Below, piece after piece: positions 36,660-44,854 of a stretch of 64,000 nucleotides of DNA (position 1 is the first letter of the stretch; each line of letters opens with the position of its first letter). Under the pieces are notes generated by a model. The model did not search any database, was not told where the DNA came from, and worked only from the letters and a program-made list of their open reading frames with translations. The DNA is from Kocuria sp. cx-455 (GTDB taxonomy: Bacteria > Actinomycetota > Actinomycetes > Actinomycetales > Micrococcaceae): the NCBI RefSeq assembly GCF_014698015.1, contig NZ_JACXBS010000006.1, forward strand, positions 186,001 to 250,000, in the 5' to 3' direction. The translations under genes and the position numbers were made by a program.

Positions 36660-37073
36660 TCACTCAGGTGCGACAACCTCCAGCCCGTGTGCACGGGCGG
36701 CCTCGGCAAGCCTGATGTCGTAGGTCAAGATCGCTGAAACCTCGATATGAAGCGCACCGGCGAGGTGGAGCGCATCAAGACTACGTAGACCGATCTGCGG
36801 GATCAGTCCCGCTTCGCGGAACTGATCCCTGATCAATGGGGTCAGTGTCACACCATCGAGAACTGATGTGATCAATACCTGATCGATGTCGTGTCGTATT
36901 CCGATCCGGCGCAGCTCGGTTTCCAGGAGATCGCTGGAGACGAGGGTTGGCCCTTCGTCCAGATAGCTGCGCAGTCCGTCCGACTCCTGCTCGTCGCTGA
37001 TGAGTTTCACCGCCGCTGAGGTGTCGAGATAAAGCACCTTGGTCACCGTCGATGCGGTAGCGACAGTCGTCAT
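36660..37073 (-). CDS. PIN-domain toxin (VapC type)
   Basis: A 137-residue PIN ribonuclease. The four acidic positions are visible: Asp17 in YLDTSAAVK, Glu51 in LLETELRR, Asp99 in RSLDALHLA and Asp118 in LTYDIRLAEA. It would cut a defined RNA until bound by the antitoxin encoded immediately upstream. Its ATG overlaps the antitoxin stop by 3 bp. The start ATG gives a short non-conserved N-terminus (MTTVATAST) before the first strand. Confidence 0.9.
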   Translation of the reverse strand: MTTVATASTVTKVLYLDTSAAVKLISDEQESDGLRSYLDEGPTLVSSDLLETELRRIGIRHDIDQVLITSVLDGVTLTPLIRDQFREAGLIPQIGLRSLDALHLAGALHIEVSAILTYDIRLAEAARAHGLEVVAPE

Positions 37074-37324
37074 CAGCGATCCCCGCGCTCGTCATCAATG
37101 ATTTCACTCACGGACCTTTTGAGTGCGACTTTCGGCAGCGCTGACCAACCGCCAGTTCTCCGAGCGGGGCGCGAAACCGGGAAGGGTAGGACTGGCGTGG
37201 TGGTAGGGGACAGATACGCGACGACGACGCCGTGGTTCGTCACCTCCATCGCTTCTCCAGCGGCGACCCGACGCAGCACATCCGCCGAGTTATTGCGGAG
37301 TTCGCGGTGAGTGATGGTGGCCAT
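37073..37324 (-). CDS. Phd/YefM-type antitoxin of the VapC-like toxin
   Basis: An 83-residue antitoxin: MATITHRELRNNSADVLRRV and VTNHGVVVAYLSP form the Phd DNA-binding fold (residues 1-45). The C-terminal tail (VALKRSVSEIIDDERGD) is the region that wraps the toxin. It overlaps the PIN toxin gene and should autoregulate the operon. A promoter with direct repeats around the -10 lies just upstream. Confidence 0.9.
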   Translation of the reverse strand: MATITHRELRNNSADVLRRVAAGEAMEVTNHGVVVAYLSPTTTPVLPFPVSRPARRTGGWSALPKVALKRSVSEIIDDERGDR

Positions 37325-37332
37325 GGTTCAAG

Positions 37333-37350
37333 CGTAGCATTATCCGTAGC
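37333..37350 (-). promoter_or_regulatory. Antitoxin promoter -10 flanked by GCTACG direct repeats
   Basis: On the leftward strand GATAAT (37339-37344 complement) is flanked on both sides by GCTACG (37333-37338, 37345-37350). It lies 9 bp before the antitoxin start. The repeats could be autoregulatory half-sites; a leaderless or short-leader transcript is likely. Confidence 0.45.
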
Positions 37351-37461
37351 ACATCTGATGTCCTCGTACTGGATGCTCACCGATTCCACAGAGGTGGCGC
37401 TACCCGGAGTTGAGCACCCCGCGCTCGACTTCCTGACGTCGGTCCTGGCCGCGGGCAGTTC

Positions 37462-38001
37462 TCAGTCCCCCGTCAGCCCGTCGATGGATTCTCTGATCAG
37501 ATCCACGTGCCCGTTGTGGCGGGCGTACTCCTCGATCATGTGGGTCATGATCCAGCGGAGGTTGGGGGTTTCGCCGTGGCGTGTGGCTTTGCTGCGGGCA
37601 TTCAGGCCAAGTTCTGCGAAGGCGCATTCGGCATTGTCTCGGGCCCGGGAGACGCTCTTCTTCCAGTTCTCCACGAGCTCGATCGGGTCATCCTGGGTGG
37701 CGGTGTCGAAGTCCCAGTCCGGTGAGGTCTTCCAGTCCACAGACGCCCAAGGCTCGATGTCTTCTTCGTCCCAGAGGACCTCCCTGAACCATTGATCCTC
37801 CACCAGCGTGAGGTGCTTGATGAGGCCGGCCAGGGTCATGGGGCTGGGGCCTAATGTTTGGGCCAGCTGAGCCTGACTCAGCCCGGAGGTCTTCCACGCG
37901 AACGTGGCCCGGTGGAAATCCAGGAATCCGCGGAGGGTCTCCCACTCGTCACCGGCAATGGGCGGTTCGGGGCGGCCGTGCTCATTGGTTTCGATAGTCA
38001 T
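37462..38001 (-). CDS. DinB-family protein (DUF664)
   Basis: A 179-residue four-helix-bundle protein with LAGLIKHLTLVEDQWFREVL and LRWIMTHMIEEYARHNGHVD, the His residues of the DUF664 metal site. Enzymes of this group are thought to transfer thiols such as mycothiol to electrophiles, but the substrate is not known. It lies between two toxin-antitoxin modules and starts at an ATG after AGGTGG. It is distinct from the DinB-like gene at 17209-17772. Confidence 0.85.
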   Translation of the reverse strand: MTIETNEHGRPEPPIAGDEWETLRGFLDFHRATFAWKTSGLSQAQLAQTLGPSPMTLAGLIKHLTLVEDQWFREVLWDEEDIEPWASVDWKTSPDWDFDTATQDDPIELVENWKKSVSRARDNAECAFAELGLNARSKATRHGETPNLRWIMTHMIEEYARHNGHVDLIRESIDGLTGD

Positions 38002-38130
38002 GCCACCTGATGCTATCCGGGTGCGCTGCGGGTGCTCGGCAAAGGATGATAGAGGAGTACGAAAGGTGGAATCCATCCCCTCCCCGAGACGCGTCCGCCG
38101 AAATCTGCGCTCCCCCACGAGCCAGCACAG

Positions 38131-38159
38131 TTGACAATGAGCGTACAATTTTTTGTACG
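38131..38159. promoter_or_regulatory. YefM-YoeB operator CGTACAA-tttt-TTGTACG with upstream TTGACA
   Basis: Perfect 7-bp arms 38142-38148 and 38153-38159 lie directly before the ribosome site of the antitoxin gene. TTGACA sits at 38131-38136. The GTAC-centred palindrome resembles the TGTACA-type sites bound by YefM proteins. Confidence 0.65.
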
Positions 38160-38169
38160 GAGGTGTTCT

Positions 38170-38427
38170 ATGAAGACCATGAATTATTCGGAATCACGGG
38201 CTCGCTATGCGGAGGTCTTGGATTCGGTTGTCGATGACCGGGAAGAGGTCATTGTGACTCGCTCCGGCCACGAGCCGGTCGTGATTGTCTCGTTGGATGA
38301 GTACAACTCTCTCAAGGAGACGGCCTACTTGATGCGTTCCCCAGAAAATGCTCGACGACTTCTTGATTCGATGGAGGAGCTTGAAGCTGGCCGCGGCACA
38401 TCACACGATCTTGTGGATGAGAACTGA
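38170..38427 (+). CDS. yefM: YefM/Phd-family antitoxin
   Basis: An 85-residue antitoxin: MNYSESRARYAEVLDSVVDD and VIVTRSGHEPVVIVSLDEYN form the DNA-binding fold, and AYLMRSPENARRLLDSMEEL is the toxin-binding tail characteristic of YefM. CGGAGG precedes the ATG. It is followed after 2 bp by the YoeB toxin gene and should repress the promoter through the palindrome just upstream. Confidence 0.93.
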   Translation: MKTMNYSESRARYAEVLDSVVDDREEVIVTRSGHEPVVIVSLDEYNSLKETAYLMRSPENARRLLDSMEELEAGRGTSHDLVDEN

Positions 38428-38429
38428 TC

Positions 38430-38687
38430 GTGAGACTTGTCTGGTCCGAGTCGGCCTGGGAAGAGTACCTATGGTGGCAGCGTCAGGACCGAAGGATCCT
38501 CAAACGGATCAACCTCCTCATCCGAGATATCACTCGAAATGGTAATGAAGGAATTGGGAAACCCGAGCCTCTGCGCTACGACTTCGCGGGATATTGGTCG
38601 CGCAGAATCACGGAAGAACATCGTCTCGTATACAAAGTAACGAGCGACGAAGTATTGATTGCTACATGCAGGTACCACTACGGGTAG
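38430..38687 (+). CDS. yoeB: YoeB-family mRNA interferase toxin
   Basis: An 85-residue RelE-fold toxin with WEEYLWWQRQDRRILKRINL, GKPEPLRYDFAGYWSRRITE, EHRLVYKV and the C-terminal CRYHYG, where the final His and Tyr act in catalysis. It cuts mRNA on the ribosome. The start is a GTG 2 bp after the antitoxin stop. All key residues (Glu46-type acid, Arg, His) appear present, so it should be active. Confidence 0.95.
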   Translation: MRLVWSESAWEEYLWWQRQDRRILKRINLLIRDITRNGNEGIGKPEPLRYDFAGYWSRRITEEHRLVYKVTSDEVLIATCRYHYG

Positions 38688-38721
38688 CCTGAGACGCCTT
38701 GAAGACTGTAGACCGTCTACG

Positions 38722-38949
38722 CTATTCCTCACCGGCACCTCGGTTGATGAGAACATAGAAGAGCAAACCGGCAATAATCAAGATTGCAAAAACGATCGCT
38801 AAAACTAAGTCATTGATCGCTCCAGAGACCCTCAACATGAGGGTTCCGATTCCCAAAATGACCAACAAGAGAGCCGGGACAAAGGGTCTGAGAACTACGG
38901 GAATGCCGCGCTCGGCATCTGGACTTACCGCCCGCTGATTGGGTTCCAT
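38722..38949 (-). CDS. Small two-helix membrane protein
   Basis: Seventy-five residues: a soluble N-terminus, then FVPALLLVILGIGTLMLRV and LVLAIVFAILIIAGLLFYVL as two membrane helices and a short charged end. No family is recognised. It converges on the YoeB gene. The length, strong hydropathy pattern and single good ATG support a real gene. Confidence 0.6.
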   Translation of the reverse strand: MEPNQRAVSPDAERGIPVVLRPFVPALLLVILGIGTLMLRVSGAINDLVLAIVFAILIIAGLLFYVLINRGAGEE

Positions 38950-39094
38950 ACCTCATGCCATCAGCCACCGGCCCATTGCGCAAGAGTCAATGTCGAGTTC
39001 TTGTACTAATGCGCCCAATTCCCGTACCCGCTTGAAGCTCTGACCATGCCGGCCCACAACTGCGTGAGGTCGGCCATTGACCGACAGGACGGGA

Positions 39095-40414
39095 TCAGGC
39101 CACCAGTCCGTAGACGATGCCGCTCACGGCCACGAAACCGGCAACCGTGACGAATACATTGGAAAGCTTGCCGCGGTAGGGCTCCAACGCCGGGAGCTTG
39201 CGGATGGCATACATGGGCATCAGGTAGAGAATAATGGCGATGATCGGGCCCGCAATGGACTCGATGAGCGAAAGAATACTGGGGTTCAGGATGGCGGCCA
39301 GCCAGGTGGTCAAGAAAATGAACACGGCGATGGTGATGTTCAGGTTCTTGTCGCTGACGCGAGAGCCGTCACGGTCCACCATGGAGCGCACGATGCCCGC
39401 GGCGCCCTCGGCCGCACCCAGGTAGTGACCGAAGAAGGATGACGCAATGGCGGCCAGCGCCACCGCCGGGCCCAGGTAGGCGATGAACGGGCTGCCGTGC
39501 TCATTGGCCAGATAGGACAGCACCGGCAGGTTCTGGTCCTTGGCGGCCTGTAGGCCGGTGGGGCCGAGGGCCAGCACGCAGGACCACACGAAGCCCATGG
39601 TGAAGATCACGAGCAACAAGGTGCTGCGCTTCAGCACCGCCGACGCCCGCTCCGACGCCCCGGCACCGTACTCGCGCTTCAGTGCCACAGAGAACTGCGA
39701 GATCGCGGGAGAGTGGTTGAAGGCGAACACCAGCACCGGGATGATGATCCAGATGGACATCGCCAACTCACCGAACGAGGGCGCACCGCCGAAACCCTCG
39801 AGGTTCCAGCCGGGGATGAGATAGAGACTCACGCCGAACAGGATCAGAATCAGCGGGTAGACCAGCCATTGCGTGACGATCAACATGATGCGCTGGCTGG
39901 CCAACATCACCAGCATCATCAGTGCGATCAACAACCCGGAGAGCAGCCACCGCGGCACGGATGGCAGTCCGAGCTGGTTGACCATGAGGCTGTCCACGGT
40001 GTTGGTGATACCCACCCCGTAGATCAGGACAATGGGGAAGATGGCCAGGAAGTACAGCACGGTGATCACCCGGCCCACCCCCTCGCCGAATGCCTTGCGG
40101 GCCACCACGGTGATGTCTTCACCCGGGACCGGGGATGCGCACACGAAACGCGAGAGTGCCCGGTGGGACAAATAGGTCATGGGACCGATGAGGATGGTCA
40201 CGATCAACAGCGGCCACAGACCCCCCAGACCGGCGTTGATGGGCAGGAACAGGACTCCTGCGCCCACGGCCGTCCCGAAGAGGGAGATGGTCCAGTTCGT
40301 CTCAAAGCGTTTATTGGCCACGCGGCCGGGTCGTTGTATGTTCTCGGGCCGGTCCGTGGCTGTTGTGGCTGCGAAACCGGTGGTGCTTGTCGCCTCATGG
40401 GCTTTGTTCGACAC
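39095..40414 (-). CDS. Serine/threonine (HAAAP, SdaC-type) transporter
   Basis: A 439-residue, 11-helix amino-acid transporter. NWTISLFGTAVGAGVLFLPI is the signature first helix of the hydroxy/aromatic amino acid permease family, and AFNHSPAISQFSVALKREY the conserved central loop of SdaC-type proteins. It probably imports serine with protons or sodium. The long upstream frame is non-coding; the GTG at 40414 follows GGAGAT by 5 nt and yields the usual length. A GntR-like palindrome sits upstream. Confidence 0.87.
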   Translation of the reverse strand: MSNKAHEATSTTGFAATTATDRPENIQRPGRVANKRFETNWTISLFGTAVGAGVLFLPINAGLGGLWPLLIVTILIGPMTYLSHRALSRFVCASPVPGEDITVVARKAFGEGVGRVITVLYFLAIFPIVLIYGVGITNTVDSLMVNQLGLPSVPRWLLSGLLIALMMLVMLASQRIMLIVTQWLVYPLILILFGVSLYLIPGWNLEGFGGAPSFGELAMSIWIIIPVLVFAFNHSPAISQFSVALKREYGAGASERASAVLKRSTLLLVIFTMGFVWSCVLALGPTGLQAAKDQNLPVLSYLANEHGSPFIAYLGPAVALAAIASSFFGHYLGAAEGAAGIVRSMVDRDGSRVSDKNLNITIAVFIFLTTWLAAILNPSILSLIESIAGPIIAIILYLMPMYAIRKLPALEPYRGKLSNVFVTVAGFVAVSGIVYGLVA

Positions 40415-40483
40415 GTTGATCTCCGTGCTGTGGATGAGTGGGGGAGCGTGGATGTGCTCGTTCTCGTGAACTGAGTCACAACG

Positions 40484-40512
40484 GTACGTGCGTACGACAA
40501 ATTGTTCAACAA
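40484..40512. promoter_or_regulatory. Two palindromes, GTACGTGCGTAC and TTGTTCAACAA, before the SdaC-type gene
   Basis: GTACGTGCGTAC (40484-40495) and TTGTTCAACAA (40502-40512) lie 70-100 bp upstream of the leftward transporter gene. TTGTTCAACAA fits the TNGTNNNACNA operator pattern of FadR-subfamily GntR regulators. No GntR gene lies in the window. Confidence 0.4.
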
Positions 40513-40671
40513 TACGGCGTTTTTGCGCACCCCGAGCTGCCGCGTGCTCCTGGCCGCCCGGGCGATCGCCCGTCCCCTTAGAGGTCCTTGAGTTGATGAA
40601 GTTTCCAGCGCAGGGTGGAAGCATCGTTTAACCAGAATGCAGCATCGTCAAGATACGCAAGGGGAATTTTC

Positions 40672-41676
40672 ATGGCACCCACCGAAACTCGTCAGATCGT
40701 CCTGGCCGCGCGGCCGCACGGAGCGCCCACGGACGAGAACTTTCGCCTCGAAACGGCAGCGCTGCCCAGCATGAAGCCCGGGCAGATTCTCGTGCAGAAC
40801 GAGGTCATGTCCGTGGACCCTTATATGCGCGGCCGCATGAACGACACCAAGTCATACATCCCACCGTTCCAGATCGATGAGCCGCTCGAGGGCGCCGCGG
40901 CCGGCAGCGTGATCGCATCCAAGTCCGAAAAGATCAAGGTGGGCGATCACGTCTCGCATCAGCTCGGGTGGCGCGAATTCGCGGTGGTTGACGACGACGC
41001 CGCGACCGTCGTCGATGTCGAGGCCGCCTCCGCATCCAAGTACCTGGGCATCCTCGGCATGCCCGGTCTCACCGCCTACGTGGGGCTCACGGAGATCGCA
41101 AAGTTCAAGCAGGGCGACGTCGTGTTCGTCTCCGGCGCGGCCGGCGCCGTCGGCTCGGCCGTGGGCCAGATCGCCAAGGCGCTGGGGGCGTCCACCGTGA
41201 TTGGCTCGGCCGGCTCGGCCGAGAAGATCGCTCGCCTGAAGGAATTGGGTTTCGATGAGGCCTTCAATTACAAGGAGGGCGACGTCAGCGAGTCACTGCA
41301 GAAGGCCGCACCCGACGGAATCGACGTGTACTACGACAATGTGGGCGGCGATCACCTTCAAGCGGCGATCGGGGCGCTGCGCAAGTACGGACGCGTGGCG
41401 ATGTGCGGGGCCATCTCCCAGTACAACGCCACCGAACCGGAGCCCGGCCCGACCAATCTGTTCATGGCGGTCGGTAAGGAGCTGAATCTGCGCGGGTTCA
41501 TTGTGGGCAACCACTACGACCTGGCCCCCGAGTTCCTGGAGCACGCCGTCGGATGGCTGCAGGATGGCACCCTTCAGGCCGACGAGACGTTCCGCGACGG
41601 CCTGGAAAACGCTCCGCAGGCGTTTATTGATCTGCTCGGCGGCGCCAACACCGGGAAGATGATCGTGCGGTTGTAA
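40672..41676 (+). CDS. NADP-dependent oxidoreductase, zinc-free MDR family
   Basis: A 334-residue medium-chain reductase of the leukotriene-B4 dehydrogenase/curcumin reductase type. MSVDPYMRGRMNDTKSY is the family N-terminal block, VFVSGAAGAVGSAVGQIAKA the NADPH-binding AxxGxxG turn, and DVYYDNVGGDHLQAAIGALR the conserved DNVGG. It reduces alkenals/one double bonds or quinones. AAGGGGAA precedes the ATG at 40672; the open frame upstream is not coding. It stands alone, with a weak hairpin after it. Confidence 0.88.
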   Translation: MAPTETRQIVLAARPHGAPTDENFRLETAALPSMKPGQILVQNEVMSVDPYMRGRMNDTKSYIPPFQIDEPLEGAAAGSVIASKSEKIKVGDHVSHQLGWREFAVVDDDAATVVDVEAASASKYLGILGMPGLTAYVGLTEIAKFKQGDVVFVSGAAGAVGSAVGQIAKALGASTVIGSAGSAEKIARLKELGFDEAFNYKEGDVSESLQKAAPDGIDVYYDNVGGDHLQAAIGALRKYGRVAMCGAISQYNATEPEPGPTNLFMAVGKELNLRGFIVGNHYDLAPEFLEHAVGWLQDGTLQADETFRDGLENAPQAFIDLLGGANTGKMIVRL

Positions 41677-41916
41677 GGCCCCGCCAGAACATGGACGTGC
41701 CTTTCGCCCATTGCGGCGGAGGGCACGTGCATCTGGTGGGTGCAACGCGCTTGCCAAGACTCTGCAGCTTCGCCTCAGCCGCTGACGTCGCGGGCGATGT
41801 GGCCCGGAAACTGGTGGCAACCGGTCTCCCGCCGCGAAACCGTGCGGCTAGAGTCAAAGAGCGCTTCCCTGTTCTTGTTCGCGGAAGGGCACGTATTCGT
41901 CGTCAAAGGAGTCGGC

Positions 41917-43347
41917 ATGCGCGCTGCCACCGGGCAGGAAACCACCTTCGCCAAGTACAAAGACCCATACATCCTGGACCACGCTCACATTCAAGAGCCT
42001 CCTAGTAGATTCGCTCAGAGACTCAAGTTTCTGGGCCCGGGCATGATTACAAGCGCGGCCGTTGTCGGCTCCGGCGAGCTACTCACGGCTACTGCGCTGG
42101 GCGCGCAAGTCGGTTTCATGTTGTTCTGGCTCGTGCTCGTGTCCACCTTTGTGAAGGTGTGGGTGCAGGTCGAGCTGGCTCGATGGTCCATCTCGACCGG
42201 TAAAGCGGCCATCACTGGCTATAACCAAGTGCCACCTAGAATTGCCGGCCGAGGTTGGATGGCCTGGCTCGTACTGTTCATGTTCCTTCAGTTCCTGATT
42301 GGACAAGCAGGCGTCATTGGCGGTGCCGCGCTAGCATTCTCGATGCTCTTCCCCATTGGAGGCGACCCCTTCGACTTCATGTCCATCAGCCTCTGGGTCG
42401 CGATCCTGGTGGTGATTGCGATTGCGATCCACCTGGCGAATCGGTACGAGATCGTAGAGAACATTTCCACGGTGCTCGTCATGCTGGTGACGCTTTTCGC
42501 GGTGGCCATGGTGTTCCTCATTCAATTCACGGAATACAGCTGGAGCTTGGGCGACCTGGGAGACGGTCTACGTTTCCAGGTTGCCGCCGGCGCCATGGGC
42601 GTGGCACTCGCAATGTTCGGAATGACGGGTGTGGGGGCCGGCGAAATCACGGCCTACACGTACTGGGTCGTGGAGAAGGGTTATGCAGCCTGGTCCGGGC
42701 CCAACGACGGGTCCCAGGCGTGGGTTGATCGGGCACGCGGATGGATCCGTGTCATGAAGTTGGACGCATGGGCGTCGTGGATCATTTACACGATTTCCAC
42801 CATGGCGTTCTACATGCTGGGAGCCGCGGTCCTGCATCCGCAACCCGATCTGCGCCCCAAGGGCAATGAGGTCATGACCGTGATCTCGAGCATTTTCGAA
42901 ACCGCCGTCGGGCAGTGGGGCGGAGCTCTCTTCCTCATCGGGGCAGGGGTCGCGCTCTTCAAGACCATCTTGGCCAACGTCCCCAGCCTGGGCCGACAGG
43001 TCACCAACACCCTTGCCGTGTTCGGGGCCTTCGACTGGACCAACATGGTGACTCGAGACAAGTGGATGAAGATCGTCATGATCATCCTTCCCATCACCTG
43101 GGGCACCCTGGCCATATTCGCCGCCAACCCCCTTGAGCTCGTGATCATTGCCGGAATTCTGAACGCCTTGTTCTTGATCGGTGTGGCGATTTCCACCATT
43201 TACCTGTCTCGGACCCAAACGGATCCCCAGGTCAAGGACGGCCCGTTCTTTACTGTCATGCTGCTGATCTCCGCGCTGTCGATCATTGCAGTGGGCGTGC
43301 TGTCATTCCGAGACGTCTGGGCACAGATCACCAACTTGTTCGGCTAA
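41917..43347 (+). CDS. Nramp-like transporter lacking the canonical metal-binding motifs
   Basis: A 476-residue, 11-12 helix protein of the Nramp superfamily fold (inverted 5-helix repeat). In classical Nramp the unwound helix 1 is DPGN and helix 6 is MPHN; here the matching places read AAVVGSGELL and MTGVGAGEITAY, so both carry G-x-G-E instead. A substrate other than Mn2+ or Fe2+ is therefore likely. The ATG at 41917 follows AAAGGAG. The next gene, 55 bp on, encodes a sugar-acid dehydrogenase-like enzyme, which may use the transported compound. Confidence 0.75.
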   Translation: MRAATGQETTFAKYKDPYILDHAHIQEPPSRFAQRLKFLGPGMITSAAVVGSGELLTATALGAQVGFMLFWLVLVSTFVKVWVQVELARWSISTGKAAITGYNQVPPRIAGRGWMAWLVLFMFLQFLIGQAGVIGGAALAFSMLFPIGGDPFDFMSISLWVAILVVIAIAIHLANRYEIVENISTVLVMLVTLFAVAMVFLIQFTEYSWSLGDLGDGLRFQVAAGAMGVALAMFGMTGVGAGEITAYTYWVVEKGYAAWSGPNDGSQAWVDRARGWIRVMKLDAWASWIIYTISTMAFYMLGAAVLHPQPDLRPKGNEVMTVISSIFETAVGQWGGALFLIGAGVALFKTILANVPSLGRQVTNTLAVFGAFDWTNMVTRDKWMKIVMIILPITWGTLAIFAANPLELVIIAGILNALFLIGVAISTIYLSRTQTDPQVKDGPFFTVMLLISALSIIAVGVLSFRDVWAQITNLFG

Positions 43348-43402
43348 CGGTTTCAGTTGGTCAGGCCTTAAGTCACCGTTCAAATTCTCAAGGGGATACG
43401 AC

Positions 43403-44437
43403 GTGAAAGCTGTAGTTGTCCATCAAGCCCACGACCTGCGCATTGACGACATAGATCGCCCGGTCTGCGGTCCGGACGATGTTCTTGTGGCTATGGAATG
43501 GGGTGGCATCTGCGGTTCCGATGTGGCCTATGTGCGATCCGGGGTGTCCGGCACCGCAGTGCTTCGGGATCCCCTGATCTTGGGCCATGAAGTCGCAGGA
43601 CACATTGCGGAGATCGGCTCGAACGTAGCGGAAACTGGGGCCCTGCGAACCGGTCAGCGAGTTTCCGTTCACCCGGCAACTCTCGCGGGGAAACACACGA
43701 TGGCACCGGCTATGGTGGACCGGACCAATCTCTGGCCCGAGGTTCGCTATTTCGGCTCCGCAGCCTTCCAGCCTCACGAGCAAGGGGCATTCTCCGAGTT
43801 CCGACTGGTCCGACCGGACCAGATCAGACCGCTTCCCGATAGCGTCAGCACCAAAGAAGGTGCCTTGGCAGAACCCTTCGGAGTAGCGATTCACGCCGTC
43901 AATCGCGCTGGATCCGTGACTGATCAAACGGTACTTGTGAATGGGTGCGGACCAATTGGCGCACTCGCCGTGGCTGCAGCCAAGGCGCAAGGTGCTCAGG
44001 ACATCTACGCAGCGGATCTGAGTAAAGCATCGTTGAGGATCGCAGAACACATGGGCGCCAACCACCTCGTTGACGTCACCCAGGGCGAAATGCTTCCGAC
44101 CGACGTCGACGTTGTCATCGAAGCATCGGGTGCCCCACGAGCGCTCGGAGGTGTGATCGCGGCCGTGCGACGAGGAGGCGTATTGGTTCAGGTCGGAAAC
44201 TTGCCCGCGGGTGAGGTCAGCGCCGCATTGGGCAATATTGTCACTCGGGAGATCGACTACCGCGGGTCGTATCGGTTTGTGGACGAAATCACCGAGGCGA
44301 TCAGGCTCATGGGCGGGCACGTGGACGTTTCACCACTCATGACCCATGAGTTCACCCTGGCCGAGGCGCGCGAAGCATTTCGCATTGCGGCCGATCGGGC
44401 CTCCGGCTCCAGCAAGGTCATGCTTCGACTTAGCTGA
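43403..44437 (+). CDS. Zinc-type alcohol dehydrogenase related to L-idonate 5-dehydrogenase
   Basis: A 344-residue MDR dehydrogenase. WGGICGSDVAYV holds Cys37 and LILGHEVAGHI holds His62 and Glu63 of the catalytic zinc; VNGCGPIGALAVAAAK is the NAD-binding turn. The overall match is closest to L-idonate 5-dehydrogenase (RYFGSAAFQPHEQGAFSEF). The four structural-zinc cysteines normally found at about residues 90-115 are absent (VHPATLAGKHTMAPAM). The start is a GTG after AAGGGGAT. It is probably co-transcribed with the Nramp-like gene. Confidence 0.8.
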   Translation: MKAVVVHQAHDLRIDDIDRPVCGPDDVLVAMEWGGICGSDVAYVRSGVSGTAVLRDPLILGHEVAGHIAEIGSNVAETGALRTGQRVSVHPATLAGKHTMAPAMVDRTNLWPEVRYFGSAAFQPHEQGAFSEFRLVRPDQIRPLPDSVSTKEGALAEPFGVAIHAVNRAGSVTDQTVLVNGCGPIGALAVAAAKAQGAQDIYAADLSKASLRIAEHMGANHLVDVTQGEMLPTDVDVVIEASGAPRALGGVIAAVRRGGVLVQVGNLPAGEVSAALGNIVTREIDYRGSYRFVDEITEAIRLMGGHVDVSPLMTHEFTLAEAREAFRIAADRASGSSKVMLRLS

Positions 44438-44509
44438 AGCTGGTCCAATTCCGGAGCGAGCGTCGGCGGCCCACTGTATGGTGTAGATCACATGCAGAGG
44501 GAGCATCAC

Positions 44510-44791
44510 ATGCCCATCTATGAGTTCCGGTGCACGCAGTGCGGTGACTTCGAGACGTCTCACTCGATGGCAGCCGCGCCCAAGAATCAGCCGTGCCCGG
44601 TCTGCGGCGGAGACGCCAGGAAACTGTTCTCAGCCGCAAACCTATCCACCCTCAATTCCCCTCGGGCGCGCGCCATTGACCGCGCGGCCCGGACTGCTGA
44701 AACACCCGACGTCGTGAGCGGACCCCCAGGACGAGGGCGCCCGGCACCCACAACGAAAGACCCGCGACACCTCAAACTGCCGCGGCCCTGA
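44510..44791 (+). CDS. fmdB: FmdB-family zinc-ribbon protein
   Basis: A 93-residue regulator-like protein. MPIYEFRCTQCGDFETSHSM and QPCPVCGGDARKLFS form the FmdB zinc ribbon with four Cys. The rest (residues 45-93) is a disordered Pro/Arg-rich tail. In methylotrophs FmdB regulates formamidase synthesis, and the formamidase gene follows here after 63 bp, so a functional link is very likely. The ATG at 44510 follows GAGGGAG. Confidence 0.9.
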   Translation: MPIYEFRCTQCGDFETSHSMAAAPKNQPCPVCGGDARKLFSAANLSTLNSPRARAIDRAARTAETPDVVSGPPGRGRPAPTTKDPRHLKLPRP

Positions 44792-44854
44792 AGTGCATTG
44801 ATTTCACGGCCGCGTCCCTATTGGTCACGGCCGGCAACCGGAAGGACGCAGGTC

